A DNA stretch of 10,941 nt from Dehalococcoidia bacterium (GTDB taxonomy: Bacteria > Chloroflexota > Dehalococcoidia > UBA3495), in contig PCAH01000173.1 in assembly GCA_002730485.1 (NCBI GenBank), positions 1 to 10,941 on the forward strand. The letters run 5' to 3'. The translations under genes and the position numbers were made by a program. This document shows positions 6,039 to 10,941 of the stretch, piece after piece (position 1 is the stretch's first letter; each line of letters opens with the position of its first letter). Under the pieces are notes generated by a model that did no database searches, was not told the origin of the DNA, and saw only the letters and a list, made by a program, of their open reading frames with translations.

Positions 6039-8482
6039 GATACGCGGAAGTGGCAGTGGACGCGGTGATGGCCCCTTCGCGGACATTCTCCTACTCCATA
6101 CCGCCAAGATTCACCGTCGAACCCGGCCAACTCGTCTGGGTCCCCTTCGGACGACGCGTGCTCCAGGGTCTGGTGGTGGGACTGGTTGAGATGCCCAACG
6201 TTCCCGAGACCAGGGATATCCTCCAGCCGGTTGAACCTTCGCCACTCATAGGCCCTCACCACCTACAGATGGGACGCTGGATCAGCGAGCACTACCGCTG
6301 TTCCCTCTTCACCGCCATCGCCCCCTTGTTGCCGCCTGGATTTGAAAACCACGTCCGGTCTCGTATCAGCGTCGTGCCTGGTGTGGAGATAGCCGACTCC
6401 AAAGTGAGACCCGAGTGGGTTGTAGCGTTTGGCGATCTGGCCCAGAAGAGGGCCGGCATGCTGGAAGCCGATTTCACCAAGCTGCTGGGCCGGAACGGTG
6501 CCCGTGAATTGACCCGGATGGTCGACCAGAAGCTGGTGCAGCGCGAGTTGACCATGCCCAGGCCACGGGTAGCGCCCAAGTATGAATCGTTCCTCATCCC
6601 GTCGCAAGCTACATCCGACGCGGCCGATGCTGATGAACCAGTGCTGCCAGTGCGACAGGACGGACTGCTCGCCGCCATACGAGAACAGCGCGCTCCGTAT
6701 CCTTCCACCCTGGCCAACAAGGAGTTTGGCAGCGGCGTGGGACAGGCACTATTCAGCAAGGGTTTGGTGGCCATGGAATGGGTACGGGCAGACTCGGAAA
6801 CCGTCACCAGAGCAGACTTACCCACCGACCGTCGACAGCACACTCTCACAACTCACCAGGAAGAAGCTCTCTCACAAATCCAAGCAGCCCTCGAAGACCC
6901 TGAATTACAGCCGCGCAGCTTCCTGCTCCATGGCATCACCGGAAGCGGCAAGACCGAGGTCTATCTGCGGGCCATTGACCAGGTGGTCCGTCGTGGGCAA
7001 CAGGCCATATTCCTGGTGCCCGAGATATCCCTCACGCCCCAGACGTTGGAGCGGGTGAACTCCTGTTTCCCAGGTCGCGTGGCGGTCATGCACAGTCGTC
7101 TGACCGCTCGGCAGCAGGTTGACCAGTGGTGGGATATACGCGAGGGCAAGTATGACGTGGTGGTAGGGCCCCGTAGCTCTCTGTTCGCACCCGTAGCCAA
7201 TCTTGGCCTGATCGTGATCGACGAAGAGCATGAGTGGACCTACAAGCAGATAGAGACCCACCCCCTGTACCACGCCCGGGCCTCCGCTCTGGAGTTGGGA
7301 CGCTTGACCGGGTCGCCGGTGGTCATGGGCAGCGCCACACCGGATGTGGAAACCTACTTTGCCGCCACCCGGGGCAGTCACACCTTATTGGAGCTTCCGG
7401 ATCGGGTGAGCGCAGGCCCAGACCGGGTTTCCCGCCTGGCCCAGGTGCAGGTGTGCGACATGCGGTTGGAGCTTCGGGAAGGTAACCGGAGCATCTTCAG
7501 TCGGGCGTTGGCCCAGGGCCTGAAGGATTGTGTCGCAGAGAAGCACCAGGCGATACTGTTCTTGAACCGGCGAGGTGCTTCGTCCATCGTCCAATGCCGG
7601 GACTGTGGCCACGTGGTTGAGTGCCGTAGCTGTTCCGTCTCATTGACCTTTCATTCGTTTCAAGACCAAGAAAAGGGCAACCAGGCAGAACTGCTCTGCC
7701 ACCGTTGCAATCGCCGGAGCAGAATGCCCAAGACCTGTCCCGAGTGCAAGGGCGCTCACATTCGGCAACTGGGAGCCGGTACCCAGCGGGTTGTGGAAGA
7801 GGTCAGAAAACTGCTGCCTGGTGTGACCGTTGACCGCCTGGATGCCGACACGACCCGCGCCGGACAGGACACCGAGGACACCATGGCCCGCCTGACCAGC
7901 GGCGATACCCAGGTGTTGGTGGGAACCCAGATGGTGGCCAAAGGCCTTGATATCCCGAATGTGACCCTGGTGGGAGTCGTCCTAGCCGACATCGGGATGT
8001 ACCTGCCTGATTTCCGGGCTGGAGAGCGGGCATTTGGTCTGCTGTGCCAAGTGGCTGGGCGGGCTGGTCGGGGCGAAGATATGGGCCAGGTAATAGTCCA
8101 AACCTACAACCCTGAACACTACGCCATCCAGGCCGCAGCCAACCAGGATTACGAAGCTCTCTACGAATACGAGATCGAGTCCAGGCTCGAGCTAGGCAAC
8201 CCGCCGTTTAACGAGCAGATCCACCTGGTGTTCCAAGACCCAAATGATGTCCAGGCCCTGCGTCAGGCTACGGATACGGGAAGAATGTTGACACAACGGG
8301 CTCAGGCCCAAGGGCTGACCGACGTCGATGTGGTCGGTCCGGCACCAGGGGTACCATCGCGCATCAGAGGCCGCTACCGCTGGCACCTGATCCTCCGAGG
8401 GCGTGGGTTGTTGCGGTTCATAGATGGCGTGGAATTCCCCCAGGGATGCACCGTGGATGTGGACCCGGTACACGTCCTCTAG
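6026..8482 (+). CDS. priA: Primosomal protein N' (replication restart helicase PriA)
   Basis: PriA is a 3'-5' DNA helicase that recognises abandoned replication forks and reloads the replisome. The 818-residue protein has all expected parts. The N-terminal DNA-binding domain opens with YAEVAVDAVM.....FSYSIPP and holds GQLVWVPFGRR. The Walker A motif GITGSGKT is at 303-310 and the DEEH box (typical of PriA) at 399-402, followed by GSATPDVET. The zinc module carries all eight cysteines as four CxxC pairs at about 524/527, 533/536, 558/561 and 571/574. The C-terminal helicase lobe holds GTQMVAKGLDIPNVTLVG and QVAGRAGRGE, with the arginine motif near 677-682. It is somewhat longer than the E. coli protein (about 730), mostly in the region between the N-terminal and helicase domains. 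The ATG at 6026 lies in a short tandem duplication. It follows the rplS terminator, so it begins a new transcription unit. Confidence 0.97.
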   Translation: MNSLRYAEVAVDAVMAPSRTFSYSIPPRFTVEPGQLVWVPFGRRVLQGLVVGLVEMPNVPETRDILQPVEPSPLIGPHHLQMGRWISEHYRCSLFTAIAPLLPPGFENHVRSRISVVPGVEIADSKVRPEWVVAFGDLAQKRAGMLEADFTKLLGRNGARELTRMVDQKLVQRELTMPRPRVAPKYESFLIPSQATSDAADADEPVLPVRQDGLLAAIREQRAPYPSTLANKEFGSGVGQALFSKGLVAMEWVRADSETVTRADLPTDRRQHTLTTHQEEALSQIQAALEDPELQPRSFLLHGITGSGKTEVYLRAIDQVVRRGQQAIFLVPEISLTPQTLERVNSCFPGRVAVMHSRLTARQQVDQWWDIREGKYDVVVGPRSSLFAPVANLGLIVIDEEHEWTYKQIETHPLYHARASALELGRLTGSPVVMGSATPDVETYFAATRGSHTLLELPDRVSAGPDRVSRLAQVQVCDMRLELREGNRSIFSRALAQGLKDCVAEKHQAILFLNRRGASSIVQCRDCGHVVECRSCSVSLTFHSFQDQEKGNQAELLCHRCNRRSRMPKTCPECKGAHIRQLGAGTQRVVEEVRKLLPGVTVDRLDADTTRAGQDTEDTMARLTSGDTQVLVGTQMVAKGLDIPNVTLVGVVLADIGMYLPDFRAGERAFGLLCQVAGRAGRGEDMGQVIVQTYNPEHYAIQAAANQDYEALYEYEIESRLELGNPPFNEQIHLVFQDPNDVQALRQATDTGRMLTQRAQAQGLTDVDVVGPAPGVPSRIRGRYRWHLILRGRGLLRFIDGVEFPQGCTVDVDPVHVL

Positions 8483-8492
8483 GCACGTTGAG

Positions 8493-8543
8493 GTTGGCGC
8501 TCCTTTACCTCACAAGAGTTGGCGCTCCTTTACCTCACAAGAG
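8493..8543 (+). repeat. 25-bp perfect tandem repeat, two copies, upstream of def
   Basis: The unit at 8493-8517 is repeated exactly at 8518-8542, and the match extends one further base. It begins 10 bp after the priA stop. Each unit contains TTTACC (8504-8509 and 8529-8534); the second copy sits at the -35 position relative to the TATAAT at 8552-8557. The repeat thus lies in and just above the def promoter. Confidence 0.9.
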
Positions 8544-8557
8544 GGGTTGAATATAAT
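8529..8557 (+). promoter_or_regulatory. Sigma-70-type promoter for def
   Basis: TTTACC (8529-8534, four of six consensus bases) is followed after exactly 17 nt by a perfect TATAAT (8552-8557). Transcription would begin near 8564, leaving a leader of about 80 nt before the def start. The -35 lies inside the second copy of the tandem repeat. Confidence 0.65.
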
Positions 8558-8624
8558 GGTTAACGTCTCGATATTCCTGGGACAGAGCCTCATGGACAGA
8601 GGCCTCCGGCAACCTGAATCTCCA

Positions 8625-8637
8625 CACCTGAGAGGTG
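8625..8637 (+). promoter_or_regulatory. Small hairpin covering the def Shine-Dalgarno
   Basis: CACCT (8625-8629), loop GAG and AGGTG (8633-8637) form a 5-bp hairpin that includes most of the GAGAGG ribosome-binding sequence (8630-8635), which stands 8 nt before the TTG start at 8644. It might lower or tune translation of def. The stem is short and the tight loop may weaken it; chance is a fair alternative. Confidence 0.3.
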
Positions 8638-8643
8638 GCCCCC

Positions 8644-9243
8644 TTGGCAATCTTGGACATGCGCCTGCTGCCTGATCCGATTCTGCGCAGAAAGACCAGT
8701 AAGGTGGCGAAAGTCACCCCCCAACTGAAGACGTTGGTTGAAGACATGATCGATACCATGCGATCCCAGTTCGGTGTTGGTTTGGCTGCCAATCAGGTGG
8801 GTTCCCTTCAGAAGGTCGCGGTTGTCGAGACCCCAGAGTTGGAAGAGCCGTTGGTGCTTATCAACCCAGAGGTCATGAAGACGGAGGGTGAGCGCGAAGT
8901 TGTAGAAGGTTGACTGAGCGTTCCTGGCTATCGTGGTATGGTCATACGCTCCGAGAAAGTAAGGGTCAAACACATGGGACTGGACGGGAAGATCCACCGA
9001 TTCAATGCCGAGGATCTTTTGGCCCAGGCTCTGGAACATGAGATTGACCACTTGAACGGCATCTTGTACATCGACCATCTGGTCGATCACGAGAGTCTTC
9101 AAAAGATCACCTACGAACACGACCCAGAAGAAGGCGAGTTTGACGGCGAGTTGGAAGAAGAATACGTACACGACGAGGAAGAAAACAGCGAATTGGATCA
9201 GGCGTTGGCTGCGGAGATCTCCGCAAAAGACGATCAAAATTAA
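8644..9243 (+). CDS. def: Peptide deformylase with in-frame TGA at the active-site Cys (candidate selenoprotein; otherwise a nonsense-disrupted gene)
   Basis: Peptide deformylase removes the formyl group from the N-terminal Met of new proteins at the ribosome, using a metal held by one Cys and two His. All three family motifs are present. Motif 1 is GVGLAANQ at residues 44-51. Motif 2, normally EGCLS, here reads E-G-TGA-L-S-V-P-G at 88-95, and motif 3 is HEIDH at 132-136. TGA (8911-8913) occupies residue 90, the metal-ligand Cys position, and the protein has no other Cys. Both sides stay in one frame with no other damage, ending at TAA 9241-9243. I chose the TTG start at 8644 (MAILDMR.LPDPILR): GAGAGG stands 8 nt upstream, while the in-frame GTG at 8635 would overlap that site. 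Read through, it is 199 residues against about 170 in E. coli; the excess is an acidic tail from about 158. If TGA were a plain stop, the 89-residue product would lack two of the three metal ligands. Selenocysteine insertion, a recent nonsense mutation and a sequencing error all remain possible. Confidence 0.85.
8914..8951 (+). promoter_or_regulatory. Candidate bacterial SECIS-like hairpin just after the in-frame TGA of def
   Basis: The lower stem GAGCGT (8916-8921) pairs perfectly with ACGCTC (8946-8951). After an asymmetric internal loop (TCC / T), the upper stem TGGCTAT (8925-8931) pairs with ATGGTCA (8938-8944) through seven pairs, two of them G-U. The apical loop is CGTGGT (8932-8937). 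The loop starts 18 nt after the TGA and has G at its second position. This agrees with the general description of bacterial SECIS elements: a hairpin directly downstream, an apical loop some 16-37 nt from the UGA, and an early G in the loop. The same bases also encode conserved deformylase residues (SVPGYRG), so a chance fold is possible. SelB binding is inference. Confidence 0.5.
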
Positions 9244-9339
9244 ATCCTGTTTAATTCAGCGCTTCCAAACTCAGCCCAGCATCACCCTGCGTCCTATTGG
9301 CAATCAATTCCCACGCTTTGACGCTTATGCTGTACACCC

Positions 9340-10872
9340 ATGCTAAATAAACTCGCTGATTGTTGCGCCGCTCTGGGCGTAGATATCTATTTGGTGGGCG
9401 GGTTTGTCCGTGACTGGCTGCTCTACAACAAGCCTGGTCACGATATAGACATAGCAGTGTCCGGTGACCCCACGGTTGTGGCCCAAGCCATCTCCGATAA
9501 ATTTGGCGGCACCGTGATTCCCCTTGGCGCGGCCCACGGTGTGATTCGCGTGGTGACTTCAGGCATTCAGGACTCCAACCAGAACGAGACCGAACAGGGC
9601 TGGGCGGGCCATGAGGTGTCCGAACAGGATCTGGCCCCCTGGACCATCGATGTGGACGGGTATTCCGGGACCATCGAAGAAGACCTGCAGCGTCGGGATT
9701 TCTCCGTAAACGCCATGGCCATACGGCTGGAAGATTGGCCGGCCATGGACAAGGTGATCGACCCCCTTGGCGGTCGTGCTGACTTGGTTCAGAAGTCCAT
9801 TCGTGCCTTGGGCCCCACGGTCTTTCAAGACGACCCAGGCCGTTTGCTGAGGGCCATCCGCTTTGCCGGGCAGTTGAAATTTCGCATAAACCCTGACACC
9901 TCCAAGTTGATCGCCGCCGACGCCAGCCTCCTGGCCAAGGTCTCTCCGGAGCGGGTCAGAGAAGAGTTCCTGAACATACTATCTCTGGACGGTGCCATGG
10001 CTCAGCTGGAGGTCTTGGACCATTTTGGCCTCTTTGAGCAGGTGATACCGGAACTTCAGACCGCCAAGGGGGTGGACCAGCCAAACGCCCACTACTGGGA
10101 CGTTTGGGGGCACACCATGCACACGGTGGAGTTTGCGGAACTTGTCACCAAGGGACACCAGAATTCGCCCGTCTACTCCTGCGTGCCCTGGACCCCGGAG
10201 AGCAAGGTCCACTTTGAACAGCACGCTACCGACGGGCACAACCGGGCCACAGTGCTGAAATTGGCGGCGCTGTTCCACGACATCGCCAAACCCCAGACCA
10301 AATTCGAGGACGAGACCGGCCGTACCAGGTTCTTCGGCCACTCCGAGGAGGGTGCCGAGATTGCAGCCTCCCGTCTGGGCCATCTTCGTGTCAGCACCAA
10401 GGGCATAGAGATGGTGAGCAAGATGGTGGAGCAGCACCTACGTCCCACAGGGATGAAAGACGGTGACGAATGGCCCACCAATCGGGCGATTCACCGATAC
10501 TTCCGGGACGTAGGCGATGTTGCCATAGATACATTGTTCCTGTGTATGGCGGATTATTTGGGCGCAAAAGGGCCCAACTTGGTACATGAGGAATGGCTGA
10601 ACCATGCTAGAATGGTCGGACATATCCTCCACGTAGGCACCAGCGAGCCGGTTTCACCGACAACCGCTCGCCTCATCACCGGAACAGACCTGATGACCCA
10701 CTTCAATATTCAACCGGGGCCAGAGATTGGCGCCGTGTTGGAACGTGTCGAAGAGGCCCGGGCCGCAGGAGAAATTGAAACCAAGGAGCAAGCCCTGGAA
10801 ATGGCTGCCAATGCACTGAGATATCTGGCCGAACAACTCACGCCGGAAAGCCGCCACAACGGGTCGAAATAG
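9340..10872 (+). CDS. cca: CCA-adding enzyme / tRNA nucleotidyltransferase with HD domain
   Basis: A 510-residue class II nucleotidyltransferase that builds or repairs the 3' CCA end of tRNAs with CTP and ATP. The head domain shows LVGGFVRD at 18-25 and the catalytic metal ligands HDIDIAV (D35, D37). RRDFSVNAMA at 118-127 is the conserved nucleotide-binding block, and DPGRLLRAIRFA follows in the neck region. The C-terminal half carries an HD phosphohydrolase domain with LAALFHDIAKP (H313, D314), seen in one branch of this family. The ATG at 9340 gives the usual N-terminal length, but no Shine-Dalgarno is visible. TATGCT at 9326-9331 lies so close that a leaderless transcript is conceivable. 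The gene may supply the poly(A)-polymerase-like or CCA-adding activity; the distinction cannot be made by eye. The tRNA-Val in this window already encodes its CCA, so for that tRNA the role would be repair. Confidence 0.93.
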   Translation: MLNKLADCCAALGVDIYLVGGFVRDWLLYNKPGHDIDIAVSGDPTVVAQAISDKFGGTVIPLGAAHGVIRVVTSGIQDSNQNETEQGWAGHEVSEQDLAPWTIDVDGYSGTIEEDLQRRDFSVNAMAIRLEDWPAMDKVIDPLGGRADLVQKSIRALGPTVFQDDPGRLLRAIRFAGQLKFRINPDTSKLIAADASLLAKVSPERVREEFLNILSLDGAMAQLEVLDHFGLFEQVIPELQTAKGVDQPNAHYWDVWGHTMHTVEFAELVTKGHQNSPVYSCVPWTPESKVHFEQHATDGHNRATVLKLAALFHDIAKPQTKFEDETGRTRFFGHSEEGAEIAASRLGHLRVSTKGIEMVSKMVEQHLRPTGMKDGDEWPTNRAIHRYFRDVGDVAIDTLFLCMADYLGAKGPNLVHEEWLNHARMVGHILHVGTSEPVSPTTARLITGTDLMTHFNIQPGPEIGAVLERVEEARAAGEIETKEQALEMAANALRYLAEQLTPESRHNGSK

Positions 10873-10875
10873 CCG

Positions 10876-10941
10876 ATGCGCTCCCGCAGCATACGCCTTT
10901 CTATTACCATCCTTCTGATCCTGGGCATCGCCGTAGGGGCC
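10876..10941 (+). CDS. Start of an unidentified membrane or exported protein, cut by the right edge
   Basis: Three bases after the cca stop an ATG opens a frame that runs to the window end (22 codons). The peptide begins MRSRSIRLS and continues into the hydrophobic run ITILLILGIAVGA: a basic start followed by a hydrophobic core. This is the pattern of a signal peptide or first transmembrane segment. The very short gap suggests translational coupling to cca in one operon. The first membrane segment of a Sec accessory protein such as SecD would look like this, but so would many others; I do not assign a function. Confidence 0.55.
   Translation, partial: MRSRSIRLSITILLILGIAVGA

Noticed and set aside
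7219..7231. Altered DEAH box (DEEH) in PriA
   Set aside because: DEEH is the normal form in PriA proteins, so this is not an anomaly.
8493..8543. CRISPR-like repeats
   Set aside because: Only two copies, directly adjacent with no spacer and no cas genes; it is a simple tandem duplication.
8911..8913. Genome-wide reassignment of TGA (to Trp or Cys)
   Set aside because: Trp is TGG and Cys is TGC/TGT throughout the other genes, and no other internal TGA occurs, so only local recoding, mutation or error remains.
8938..9243. A separate gene starting at the ATG 8938 after the def TGA
   Set aside because: It is the in-frame second half of peptide deformylase (GMVIRSE... through HEIDH). On its own it lacks motifs 1 and 2 and would not be an enzyme.

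Overview
The window reads as one stretch of a bacterial chromosome of moderate to high GC, with dense genes and mostly housekeeping functions. My best guess is a Chloroflexota lineage (Dehalococcoidia/SAR202-like). I base that on protein character, on an MFS transporter next to a luciferase-family flavin monooxygenase (a gene class expanded in SAR202), and on the style of the translation genes. This is inference; no marker search was possible.

Layout. Positions 1-1377 (minus strand) hold the first 459 codons of acetyl-CoA synthetase, cut by the left edge. A short divergent spacer leads to a plus-strand pair: a 14-TM-type MFS permease (1581-3059) and a luciferase-like flavin oxidoreductase (3135-4289). 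These face a convergent GNAT acetyltransferase (minus, 4345-4932), whose last codons and stop lie in a G/C-rich palindromic repeat. From about 4995 on, everything is plus strand and mainly concerns translation and replication: tRNA-Val(GAC) with its own promoter, ribosomal protein L19 (rplS) with a long acidic tail and an intrinsic terminator, primosomal helicase PriA, peptide deformylase (def), a CCA-adding enzyme with an HD domain (cca), and the first 22 codons of a membrane or secreted protein.

The main discovery is in def. The gene is intact and in frame over about 199 residues except for one TGA. That TGA sits exactly at the Cys of the EGCLS motif, the metal-binding active-site residue (residue 90 from my chosen start, with the HEIDH histidines at 132 and 136). 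There is no other Cys in the protein. Immediately downstream is a two-part hairpin whose spacing from the TGA and whose apical loop agree with the general description of bacterial SECIS elements. Other genes here use TGC/TGT for Cys and contain no internal TGA, so genome-wide reassignment is unlikely. The competing readings are a selenocysteine-containing peptide deformylase, or a simple nonsense mutation or sequencing error.

Other oddities: the tRNA-Val has C instead of the near-universal U at position 33; a 25-bp tandem duplication overlaps the def promoter; a 16-bp tandem duplication copies the priA start codon region; L19 and deformylase both carry acidic C-terminal tails; none of the seven complete coding genes stops with TGA.
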